Shown here: in pieces, positions 28,501 to 33,127 of the stretch
Position numbering within the stretch: position 1 is the stretch's first letter
Layout: every line of letters begins with the position of its first letter
DNA from: Pieris napi
Lineage: Eukaryota; Arthropoda; Insecta; Lepidoptera; Pieridae
Assembly: GCF_905475465.1 (NCBI RefSeq)
Contig: NC_062245.1
Span: forward strand, 2,170,001 to 2,234,000
Direction of reading: 5' to 3'
Length of the DNA: 64,000 nt
Notes under the pieces: model-generated
Databases searched by the model: none
Told to the model about the DNA's origin: nothing
The model's input: only the letters and a program-made list of their open reading frames with translations
Program-made: the position numbers and the translations under genes

Positions 28501-29188
28501 AAGTTTTTAATATTATCTAATTTTCATAATTTTACTAGCGGCCTGTCACTTTACACGACTAAATTTTATGTAATTTTTGTTTTTGATATAGCCTGTTACT
28601 GAGGAATCTGTAGCGTTATCTCTCTAATCCTGGAGAAACCTAATTGGTAATGTTGAATGATGAATTGTGTCAATGGAGTTAAAGGCTGGACAACCTAGGT
28701 GTCCTATTAACAGAATATTTAGATGAATTTGCATACAAATTTAATATTAATAATTATAGTTTTTTAAACAAACAGGGCACAGAACAGGTTCACAGTCGAC
28801 AGCGCTAAGCAAGACTTCCTTTAGTCAATAGCGGATTTTGTTATGCGGGAGTTTGCGCTAAGCTTTGTTTCTGAATCTTATAGCCACGAAAACGCATGAA
28901 TTAGCTACTACAAACCATCAACCTAAACTAAATCTTGTTCTTTCTTTACTATAATCAAGTCTATTCCTATTTTTAGTTGGGGCATGGAAGCTCAGCAGAA
29001 CGCGAACGATGACAGAAGCTGGCAATACTGCCATAGCTACATACGCTGCTAACAGACAAGAATTTAATGAGGATTATTTCCTCAAAGTAGGCCAAAGCGA
29101 AACGTGTGCCCAACCCAGTTCGGGAGTATTAGTTAAAAGCGGAATTATAGTTCTAATTATAAGTATTACTATTTTAAACTTCCTTTGA
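1..29188 (+). CDS. Polycalin: giant multi-lipocalin membrane protein, 3' part of gene (48 exons, 16 units)
   Basis: Forty-eight exons join in one frame and encode about 2,826 residues; the 5' part is outside the window. Exons repeat as A (about 199-223 nt, strand A with G-x-W-x-x-x-E-x-Y-P and a Cys), B (81-108 nt, the TDY-x-x-Y-A-L-x-YSC strand) and C (212-236 nt, SWKLSR, a helix, a CFY Cys, then a G-x-C-D Cys that begins the next lipocalin). This gives four Cys per domain, as in bilin-binding lipocalins. The last exon ends in a hydrophobic tail. Known lepidopteran polycalins are midgut brush-border proteins that bind chlorophyllide and have been reported as Cry1A-binding proteins, with about 15 domains in Bombyx (from memory). 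Location and ligand here are inferred. An AATAAA lies at 29375-29380. Confidence in the lipocalin array is very high; the polycalin name rests on architecture. Confidence 0.93.
132..422. mobile_element. MITE with about 30-bp terminal inverted repeats, intronic
   Basis: The left end GCGTTCAAGTATTACGTAAC is mirrored by the complement at about 391-422 with few mismatches. The interior has a poly-G run and several ACGTTACG-like words. No coding sequence is credible; the ORFs here are accidental. A single arm of the same family lies at about 40788-40830. The target duplication is not clear, so the superfamily is left open. Confidence 0.75.
1743..2951 (+). CDS. Polycalin lipocalin unit 2
   Basis: Exons: A 1743-1941 (YLGRWRLIESYPAEQQTGTC), B 2351-2446 (NTDYKSYSLVYSC), C 2725-2951 (IFSWKLSRTRSL, DDACFYLPP, RGKCDLNI). 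All four Cys positions are present. It is not part of the recent triplication: its introns (1942-2350 and 2447-2724) do not match those of units 3-11. B uses the common aromatic position as Tyr-Leu rather than Trp. Confidence 0.92.
3108..3891 (+). CDS. Polycalin lipocalin unit 3 (first member of triplicated block)
   Basis: Exons: A 3108-3327 (YLNLWHNIESYPSTFQTGTC), B 3437-3532 (TDYWILATDYTSYALVYTC), C 3662-3891 (VLSWKLSRTKSLTPG, AEACFYFPDPA, PGKCDQTIPAVPNFN). Compared with its counterparts, units 6 and 9, the A exon has several substitutions and B keeps Trp in DYWIL where the other two have Val. Long ORFs over the A exon in other frames are shadows. Confidence 0.93.
3979..4687 (+). CDS. Polycalin lipocalin unit 4
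   Basis: Exons: A 3979-4198 (FRGTWYEVQAYPKEQQTGQC), B 4282-4374 (DIPFWVLSTDYEDYALAYSC), C 4458-4687 (VFSWQLSRSKTM, DSACFYLPDVP, PGICDTNIPVV). All four Cys are present. It matches units 7 and 10 almost base for base; in A, ATC here is ACC in the other copies, giving Ile for Thr before the NGSG end. Confidence 0.94.
4765..5436 (+). CDS. Polycalin lipocalin unit 5
   Basis: Exons: A 4765-4972 (YGGRWRMLETYHSDFQRGAC), B 5045-5140 (ADYWVLHTDYDSYALVYSC), C 5210-5436 (VWSWKLSRNRELST, DKACFYYPVAD, RGQCNETISGV). It splices across a 1,588-nt intron to the A exon of unit 6 at 7025; phase 0 joins correctly. Confidence 0.94.
7025..7839 (+). CDS. Polycalin lipocalin unit 6 (copy of unit 3)
   Basis: Exons: A 7025-7244, B 7364-7459, C 7610-7839. 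A begins YLNLWHNIESYPSSFQTGTC. B has STDYVILATDY, where unit 3 has Trp in place of Val (TGG against GTG); unit 9 shares Val. C appears identical in protein to unit 3. The B-C intron has a short internal duplication of TTAGTTT-type sequence missing from copy 1. Confidence 0.93.
7925..8633 (+). CDS. Polycalin lipocalin unit 7 (copy of unit 4)
   Basis: Exons: A 7925-8144, B 8228-8320, C 8404-8633, all offset by exactly 3,946 bp from unit 4. Only isolated base changes are visible, such as ACC for ATC in A and a synonymous TTG for TTA in C (SWQLSR). Introns are the same length and nearly identical. Confidence 0.94.
8711..9382 (+). CDS. Polycalin lipocalin unit 8 (copy of unit 5)
   Basis: Exons: A 8711-8918, B 8991-9086, C 9156-9382, offset by 3,946 bp from unit 5. 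The protein appears identical to unit 5; one synonymous AAC/AAT change lies in B. The following intron (9383-14591) contains the antisense retrotransposon and joins in phase 0 to unit 9. Confidence 0.94.
9900..12803 (-). CDS. Retrotransposon ORF2: AP endonuclease plus reverse transcriptase
   Basis: A 967-residue open frame. The N-terminal third is an apurinic-type endonuclease: NLMHQNMQGM, TEHWL, the catalytic-Asp segment VCFDFNINLL (usually GDFN), CIDNVFTD and SSDHCGQLVA. The reverse transcriptase follows: VIPLFKAGSMSDPSNFRPIS, NQFGFTKGRSTADA, the first catalytic Asp in FCDLSKAFDCV, GVPQGSILGPFLFL and the active-site FADD. A C-terminal domain of about 200 residues follows. It has no stops or frameshifts. 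It starts 5 nt after the ORF1 stop. Translation and activity are unproven; the Gly-to-Phe change next to the endonuclease Asp is the only odd motif residue seen. Confidence 0.96.
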   Translation of the reverse strand: MTIEANSSNNLVQLSSTCNITNNNCLNLMHQNMQGMLGKELELELFLKSTKIDVLCITEHWLRECQIIFNFDQHQVASSFCRLSAIHGGSLIIVNKNLKYKERNDIVCLSIEHSLEVACIEIENCIILSVYRPPSASYDFFEEKLEEILCKVSFKNNKYIIVCFDFNINLLENTSISKKFNLLLKSYNLVNLFLEPTRITSSTATCIDNVFTDAEAMKTSITTDLSSDHCGQLVALKCKVVKQVNKSSVFVPVNKKRMVRFRHNIGKRLPLLPVGTTVDTQYNNLSDCINKEFNTIFTPKKVSHSQCKSFSDWATAGIYKSRQRLYDLYAEKSYNHNEEFILYVRNYSKLFKKVCYAAKSLNIKNKIKNSTNKTKMTWKIIDSETGRVRDRNQDIELCVDNTIIKSNEEIAIVFDKYFSDIPISTTKSLQSSPTLAESLLKDNVNECKVSFTFRPIGADDIVRIFRTIDIKNITDLWGISVKIISSIIDVNAPHLAIIFNNCIKSGEFPDLMKHSKVIPLFKAGSMSDPSNFRPISVLPTCSKIFEKIILNQLVSHFNVNKLLHNNQFGFTKGRSTADAGVELYRYIVKAWEESHDALGVFCDLSKAFDCVQHETLVGKLRHYGIKNTALNLLTSYLHGRTQKVEVNGKRSSGSAVDMGVPQGSILGPFLFLVYINDLPFMVERKHQIVLFADDTSLIFKIKRQITNFDDVNNALSSIVHWFSMNNLLLNAKKTKCIKFCAKNARVMDTRPIINGEELNLDDTTVFLGITMDSKLQWSPHINGLAKRLSSAAYAVKKIRSLTDVDTARLVYFSYFHSLMTYGLLLWGHAADVETIFILQKRAIRAIYNLKCRESLRDKFKEINILTFPSQYIYENIMYVYKNSDKFTRIEHTHNVNTRNKRRLQFPRTRLSTVSNSFLGKGILFFNKIPEALLSLPFNKFKKCIKEKLCKKAYYKVNDYLVDKRAWD
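12809..13255 (-). CDS. Retrotransposon ORF1 C-terminal remnant (esterase-like tail)
   Basis: 148 codons immediately upstream of ORF2 on the - strand. The pattern (hydrophobic strand IVLYTFPY, then N-x-x-I-x-x-x-L-N, later DRFRLPNYYLQQIATMLSHF) recalls the C-terminal part of SGNH-type esterase domains in ORF1 of CR1-like elements. Near the end an 11-12-residue segment, AFQTTASIEQ, is repeated in tandem. The start Met is probably internal to the original ORF1, since the element is 5'-truncated. Confidence 0.6.
   Translation of the reverse strand: MLSFIDKVKSLNVENIVLYTFPYIKGAPKENKIRYKLNMLLHNTLTTNNIQLNCDLGTLPNLMDINCIFKNKYVLTKDRFRLPNYYLQQIATMLSHFLFTTKAKHLAFQTTASIEQIAFQTTASIEQLSLKECSDTCSSTSLSINNLN
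14592..15426 (+). CDS. Polycalin lipocalin unit 9 (copy of unit 6)
   Basis: Exons: A 14592-14811, B 14931-15026, C 15197-15426. A and B match unit 6 exactly by eye, including Val in STDYVILATDY. C differs at a few bases (SRSKSL for SRTKSL, ISTIP for INTIP). The B-C intron has diverged in its middle. Confidence 0.93.
15512..16220 (+). CDS. Polycalin lipocalin unit 10 (copy of units 4 and 7)
   Basis: Exons: A 15512-15731, B 15815-15907, C 15991-16220. Differences from unit 7 are few: WYEVLAYP for WYEVQAYP, CVDIPNDRRRG for CVDMPNDRRKG, DVPLGEP for DVPMGEP and CDTDIP for CDTNIP. All Cys are kept. Confidence 0.93.
16295..17063 (+). CDS. Polycalin lipocalin unit 11 (A/B recent copy, C older and divergent)
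   Basis: Exons: A 16295-16502, B 16575-16670, C 16837-17063. A and B are near copies of units 5 and 8; C (VWSWKLSRTTELSST, DGCFYYPEDNG, RGPCEENVPLV) is clearly different. The duplication therefore ended in the B-C intron and created a mosaic unit. Phases remain compatible. Confidence 0.92.
17197..18497 (+). CDS. Polycalin lipocalin unit 12
   Basis: Exons: A 17197-17410 (YLGSWYDIESYPTAYQFGSC), B 17774-17872 (PYWVLATDYLNYALVYSC), C 18271-18497 (VSSWKLSRTKYLSED, DTNCFYFPDNNG, PGECAANTIAV). All Cys are present. B is slightly longer than usual because of a DENNENSR segment before the donor. Confidence 0.92.
19164..21117 (+). CDS. Polycalin lipocalin unit 13
   Basis: Exons: A 19164-19374 (FTGPWYEISRFPSELKSGEC), B 20287-20382 (MYVIDVNYTDYALLYGC), C 20882-21117 (VYSWKLSRRQAGLSPE, DKGCFHYPEYD, IGRCDDSIRGV). 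B lacks the usual Trp. The C exon ends at a weaker donor, GTTAGT. The introns are rich in repeats: an inverted-repeat element, a Helitron and an RTE relic. It is more divergent than units 3-12. Confidence 0.9.
19427..19773. mobile_element. MITE with ACGTGATAACGTCTT inverted ends
   Basis: GTTTACGTGATAACGTCTTA at about 19430-19450 is mirrored by AAGACGTTATCACGTCAAAA at about 19750-19770. The interior (about 300 bp) has no supported coding region. It lies in the A-B intron of unit 13. Confidence 0.65.
19880..20241 (+). mobile_element. Non-autonomous Helitron (lepidopteran type)
   Basis: It begins TC after an A and runs through TATAAAGAGGAAAGATTTG and the lepidopteran Helitron-like words on spontaneous-looking ACTGGAGCGATTTTAATAAA. 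It ends in CGGGCCGCTAG followed by T, which fits the TC...CTAG termini and A/T target of Helitrons. About 360 bp, no protein-coding capacity. Confidence 0.65.
20473..20731 (+). mobile_element. RTE-type LINE 3' remnant
   Basis: In one + frame it reads RWTDDIVELAGENWMNVAQN, then KEKWKNMEEAFT and a stop. This is the typical C-terminus of RTE/BovB-class ORF2 proteins (R-W-x-D-D-I, then W-x-x-x-A-x-N-R-x-x-W-x-x-L-E-E-A). It ends with an AATAAAGCTTT segment and TAA repeats, a usual 3' end. It is severely 5'-truncated. Confidence 0.75.
21173..21432 (+). mobile_element. tRNA-derived SINE
   Basis: The head has an A box-like segment (CATAGCCTAGCGG) and a B box (GGTTCGATTCC) about 50 nt apart, followed by a roughly 180-nt body and an A-rich end. 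It is not a functional tRNA: the acceptor ends do not pair cleanly. It lies in the intron between units 13 and 14. Confidence 0.7.
21718..24033 (+). CDS. Polycalin lipocalin unit 14
   Basis: Exons: A 21718-21928 (YLGNWIEIESYPQRFQNGDC), B 22896-22991 (NYYILATDYESYALVYSC), C 23807-24033 (VGSWKLSRGKTLSQD, EDACFYIPEAD, RGQCQDVKGVE). All four Cys are present. The introns carry RTE and SINE remnants. Confidence 0.92.
22495..22715 (+). mobile_element. RTE-type LINE 3' remnant, second copy
   Basis: GGAGGAGGCTTTTACCC and the ending ATTAATAAAGCTTTA match the remnant at 20473-20731. The coding part is decayed by frameshift-like changes. Confidence 0.6.
23515..23715 (-). mobile_element. tRNA-derived SINE, antisense
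   Basis: On the - strand the head reads TGGCCTAGTGG (A box) and, about 40 nt later, GGTTCGAATCC (B box), at about 23644-23700. The body runs leftward; its left end is not clear and may reach about 23200. Confidence 0.55.
24610..27269 (+). CDS. Polycalin lipocalin unit 15
   Basis: Exons: A 24610-24814 (FVGWWHEIENYPSSQTGSC), B 26149-26229 (ELLVLVTDYETFSLLYSC), C 27043-27269 (VWSAKLSKTRELSED, SVCFHYPETTG, PGQCDDSIPVE). B is the shortest in the array. C has Ala where every other unit has Trp in S-W-K/Q-L-S (G-A-W in unit 16), a position usually packed under the barrel. The A-B and B-C introns are long (1.3 and 0.8 kb) and contain mobile elements. Confidence 0.9.
25560..25985. repeat. Dispersed about 400-bp element, copy 1
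   Basis: The segment from the poly-A/GGGTGCGTGTACTTATGTAC start to AAGAAGTATAACTTCAAAAA occurs again at 38016-38395 with few differences. Inner ends GAAGTTATACTTCTTT and AAAGAAGTATAACTTC are inverted. It has no coding capacity. It looks like a MITE; the superfamily is unknown. Confidence 0.8.
26296..26440 (+). mobile_element. 3' end fragment of the same retrotransposon family as 9663-13279
   Basis: GGTACCGAGAGTTTTTTACG-like sequence through GATGAGTAGGGATG, then AATGACGTGGAATAAGTG and CCATAATAAACATATTTT, matches the complement of about 9700-9825. It is only about 130 bp long, 5'-truncated, and sits in the sense direction in the unit 15 B-C intron. Confidence 0.85.
26615..26735 (-). mobile_element. 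Fragment of a common lepidopteran interspersed repeat
   Basis: GAAGGCTCACCCGATGTTAA followed by CGCCGCCCATAGACACTC and AAGTGCGTTGCCGGCCTTTT is the complement of a widespread lepidopteran repeat end recalled from other genomes. A shorter related piece (AAAAGGCCGGCAGCGCGCTT) lies at 39525-39560 in the opposite orientation. Confidence 0.55.
27895..29188 (+). CDS. Polycalin lipocalin unit 16 and C-terminal membrane tail
   Basis: Exons: A 27895-28117 (YTGTWYQIERYPQRFESGNC), B 28391-28498 (LYILKTDYISYSLAYSC), terminal C 28977-29188. C starts IGAWKLSRTRTMTE, has its closing Cys in GQSETCAQPSSG, and instead of a linker to another domain ends with a short hydrophobic stretch (GIIVLIISITILNFL) followed at once by TGA at 29186-29188. 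Small residues (SSG) before a hydrophobic C-terminus with no cytoplasmic tail fit a GPI-attachment signal, as reported for Helicoverpa polycalin. A single transmembrane anchor is the alternative. Confidence 0.93.
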
Positions 29189-30825
29189 CATAATTTTGTT
29201 TTTGCTTTTTAGAATAGCTTTAAATTATTTTTTGTATTATTCTCTTTTATAGAAAGTGACACAAAATATATAAAACTAAATATATATGTACAGTTGTATT
29301 CGTTGACTTTCACTTTTAAATTATAAGTAATTTTTACTAAATCTAGGCACCAACTCTAATGTTACCTTTGTTATAATAAATTTTAACACCTCTTCCACGC
29401 CTTATCATTTAATAGTCATAATTTCTTTATCACACGCCAGGTATATACATCCATGCAATAATTAAGTGAATTCGGAGTTTTTAAATACTTAACAAAAAAA
29501 TCTTACTGTAATAACCTACATGCAACGCTTAAGATATAGGTATGTTAACTAAAGCTGGCGGCTTCAACACATTTTCACTTTATGCTTGTGTAGTGTCTGT
29601 GAATAAGCGCGAGACGTGATGAAAAAAAACTGAAATACAATCACAAATACATCACGAAAAGACTGTCCGTCTCTCTCGCGCTCGGTCAAGCTTATGAGTA
29701 TAAAGGAGACAGTTATTGTATTTCTTTTGCTACTGTTTATGTTGATCTTTACTGTACATGTTGATCTTTTTTCAAACATAACCAGGGCAATCTCGTGAAA
29801 TGGTGCACAATGTTTTTAATTATTTTAAGCATCTTAATAAAAAACAGTTTAATGAAAAAAATGTTATATTTAATTTGACATCAGATGCGACTGGGCTTTC
29901 TAAGAGGAGTATTGAAAGAATAGTTAGTGAAGTAAAAGTGAAGTGTGTTGAGCTAGATTGAGCTTATGTCGAAAAATTAAAAATTATTTACACAAACTAC
30001 TCTTTAACGTTCTTGGTCGGGCTTAGAACTTTTGGATCCACCCTCGTATGCACATAATATTTATATGTATTTGACACATTTTTATTTATTTACAACCCAC
30101 CCAACCTTACTAAAACCAGAGTAGACTAAAATATATAGCTTGGCAAAAAAGTCATATTTTTAAACATACTGTATAGTGAAATTGCATTAGTGTGAGTACT
30201 GTGAACGCACCAGCTTTCGATAACCGACCTATACATGAAGGAACAGTTTAAAATCTCGTGACATTTAAAAACTTACATGACTTATATAATCGTCCGGTTA
30301 ATGCTCACTATCCGTCATTCCTCAGTTTTCTGTATTCTATACAATAACCTCTAGATTTTTGTACTAGAGGCTATGACATATTATATACGTAGTCGTACAT
30401 ATATATCTGCACTACTTAATACATTACCTGATTCCTCGTTAGTTTTAAGATATTAAGTATCATAAACGAACAAAAACTAAATCAAATTTTTATGTAGGTA
30501 TAGACATAAGCTCGTATCAAGTAAGTTCAGAAAGACAGTTGGAAACAAACCGCCACTCAGTGAACACGAATTTGTTAATTGTTGGAACCCAACATTAAAC
30601 ATAAGTTATGGTTGTTGGCAGAAGCCGCAGAACCAAACAAATCTTTTACACACATAAATTCAAAATACCTTAGAGTTTAGACGAATACTATTCAAAAGCG
30701 AATGTCAGAAGTTCCGACTAGTACGACCACCGACCGCTGCTCAAGTTTTCCTGAAAGAAACTTACTATATATATTCTATAACATTAACCATTCGATTATA
30801 TTTGCATATCTTTTATTAGAACTTA
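29189..30825. other. Polycalin 3' flank and intergenic DNA
   Basis: AATAAA at 29375-29380 is the best poly(A) signal for polycalin, 187 nt after the stop. The rest is AT-rich with no supported gene except a transposase-like relic at 29779-29961. Confidence 0.5.
29779..29961 (+). pseudogene. Relic of a transposase N-terminus
   Basis: In the + frame, GQSREMVHNVFNYFKHLN and later TSDATGLSKRSIERIVSE precede a TAG at about 29958. The pattern S-R-E-x-V-x-N-V ... A-T-G-x-S-x-x-x-x-x-R-I resembles helix-turn-helix starts of lepidopteran DDE transposases or related repeat proteins. No catalytic part follows. Confidence 0.45.
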
Positions 30826-31306
30826 TGGTACGTTCCACTAATGGGGCGTTCCCACGGAGCGTTAATCACGACAGTCAACTACGCTAGTCAACTGTCCTTC
30901 GTGACACTCACGAAAGTGTGAATTGATGAAACGTTCACATGGTTGGGGGATTTCGTGCCGTTCACGCTTCGTGTTTCGACTTAGTCATTATCGAAACATC
31001 GATATATAAATCTCTATCACGGTATTCCTCCAAACTTGGATCATATAACACCTTTTCCATAGAATATAACTCCAAAAAACGCGTAGTTTCACTGTCGTTA
31101 AACTTAATTCCACGTTGTTGTGACGACATCTTGGCTTCACGAACGGTATATCACGACTGAAAATCAAACACGTTTGATCTATCCACGCTTGAGTCGTGCG
31201 CCGTTCCTCACGTAAGCAAGTTTAACGCCTATGCGTTCACACAGAAGTGTATTTCACGAAAGCGTGGTTGACTGTCGTGATTAACGCTTCGTGGGAACGC
31301 CGCTTA
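30826..31306. mobile_element. Inner MITE-like unit with about 45-bp inverted ends
   Basis: The two arms, rich in GTTAATCACGACAGTCAACT and its complement, enclose about 370 bp with several further CACGAA/TTCGTG words. The ORFs inside are unsupported. Confidence 0.6.
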
Positions 31307-32071
31307 AGCGTTCACAACTCTCACGCTCACGACCGCTGATTTCCCCATTCCACTTGATTGTGTCGTTAACTCAAGTGGAATGGATTATGGAGCGTTTCGG
31401 GCGTTCATGTAAATATTACAAATGTCAAGTTTGAAAATAGTAGAATTTTAAGGAGGTTAGGTAATCATAAACAATAAGTTTTAATATTTGTGACTTAAAT
31501 TTATTTATGTTAAAAGTGAAGAATAATTGAATATTTTATAAATAATTTTGGTGAAGTTATCAAACAACTTAAGTTTAAATATAATCGAAATGGCTTTGAC
31601 GGCAGTTGGATATTTGCTTATGCACGCAATAAAGCTCCAGAAACTAGTTCATCTAGCTCAGATGAAGAATGGGATGCAATTATAAAAAATTATAATCGTA
31701 AAAACCGACAACTTAGGCCACGTATTATTTTGACTATGAAAATGTGATTTTGCTTGTCGCCATCTTTAAGCTTTGAATATAATAATATTATTATTTGTCA
31801 TATTTCAAAAAAAAATTCAAAAATTGCGCCAAATTTTCTCAACGTTCACAACGACCCACCTATTTATAGGTCTACCAGGATCTGATGGCAAAAAGGGAAA
31901 AAAGAAATTGACGCTAGCAATACTGGGGAAATTGGAGTAAAACGTTTTGATACTTTTTTTCCCTTATAGCGGCTGATTCTGTGTGTGATAAATGCAAATA
32001 TAAAAATTTATCCAATGTGGGGTTTGAAATTTAGATGAAAACTCCAATTACTCTGTTCATGAGTTTATTAA

Positions 32072-32649
32072 TTAATTAAGAACTTGAAAATGGTTCCAAA
32101 TACTGCACATCCATATAAAAGTCTTCAACGAAGTATTTATAATGAACCTTTCCTCCTGCATCTCAATTAACCGATCTTGTTCTATGAACTGATTTTCAAT
32201 TTTTATAACATGTTCACAAGATTTTCGCCATTCATCGATCCCTATTTGAGAGAAATAAACAGTGTACAACTCATTTATCTTGTTTCTGATCAATTCTAAA
32301 TCAAAACTATCCAAGTTTATTTGTAGTATAAGAAACCCCTGAAATAAACCAAAGTTTAGTATAAGTACATAATATAATACACACGAAAAATCCCATAAAC
32401 CAAACTATCAAGACGTGTCATTCCTACTAACCAGTCAACGCTTGCACATGGCTCAATATCGATGATTGTGTATGTTCTGCATCTTGTTGACCAAGTATTC
32501 TTTGATAAACATTGAAAACAATATGTCTTGCTTGCGATCGAAGAGTTTTCTTCGACATTTTCATCACTTTTTAAAGGAAATTTGAAGCCAAACCAAAAAC
32601 AATTCCTCGAAATTTTAGTTGACAGATGAAATTTTTCTTTTATTGCCAT
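32072..32649 (-). CDS. Two-exon ORF of unknown function inside inverted repeats
   Basis: Exon 1 starts at ATG 32649 and ends at a GTAGGA donor after DWL (about 32434); exon 2 begins after TTATTTCAG at about 32341 (GFLILQINLD) and ends at 32072. The joined frame is about 162 residues. Exon 1 has Cys-x-x-Cys (YCFQCL) and a TRCRTYTIIDIEPC segment; exon 2 is helical and charged (IENQFIEQDRLIEMQEER). I do not recognise the family. Its position between the repeats at 31840-31896 and 32674-32727 suggests it belongs to a transposon, perhaps an accessory protein. A host gene captured by repeats is possible. Confidence 0.5.
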
Positions 32650-33127
32650 ATGTAAATCGCTAATTTTTAATTTTTTTTTTTGCCATCAGATTCTGGTAGA
32701 CCTATAGATGGGTCGTTGTGAGCGTTGCGCGAGCATTAGTCATAACGTCATGAGTGACGTTTTCGCCGAGACCACAACGACCGCGGTCGGTATGTGGAAT
32801 GGCTAAAGGAGCATTTTGATCGTCGTGAGCGCTTAGTGGAACGCACCAGTAATCTCTAGTCTATAAGTAAGTTAAACTTGTATCCATGTCAATTTTTGAT
32901 TTTTCATAAAAAAGTAGTCACGATTTTTTTATTCTATGGAACTCTATAGTTTCTATATACTATAGTCTATGACTATCATTCATCTATCAAATAAATTTTT
33001 CACGTAATGCGGATACAAAGATAAATGGATGTAAGAAACTATAATATTAATTTCTTATGATAAAGTTATTTTAATTGATTAAAAGAATCTTTAAGATTAG
33101 TTTTGTGGTTAATTATTTAATTATACA

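Larger units (their letters stand above)
30826..32847. mobile_element. Nested inverted-repeat DNA transposon region (possibly PIF/Harbinger-like)
   Basis: The outer ends TGGTACGTTCCACTAA (30826-30841) and, inverted, TTAGTGGAACGCACCA (32832-32847) match. An inner pair matches over about 45 bp: 30842-30887 with the complement at 31261-31306 (GCGTTCCCACG ... CGTGGGAACGC). A third pair spans 31840-31896 and 32674-32727. Between them lie a two-exon ORF (32072-32649) and a + strand segment with ETSSSSSDEEWDAIIKNY at about 31645-31700, which resembles acidic N-termini of Harbinger transposases. It is either one element with complex ends or several nested ones. No target duplication is obvious. Confidence 0.6.
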
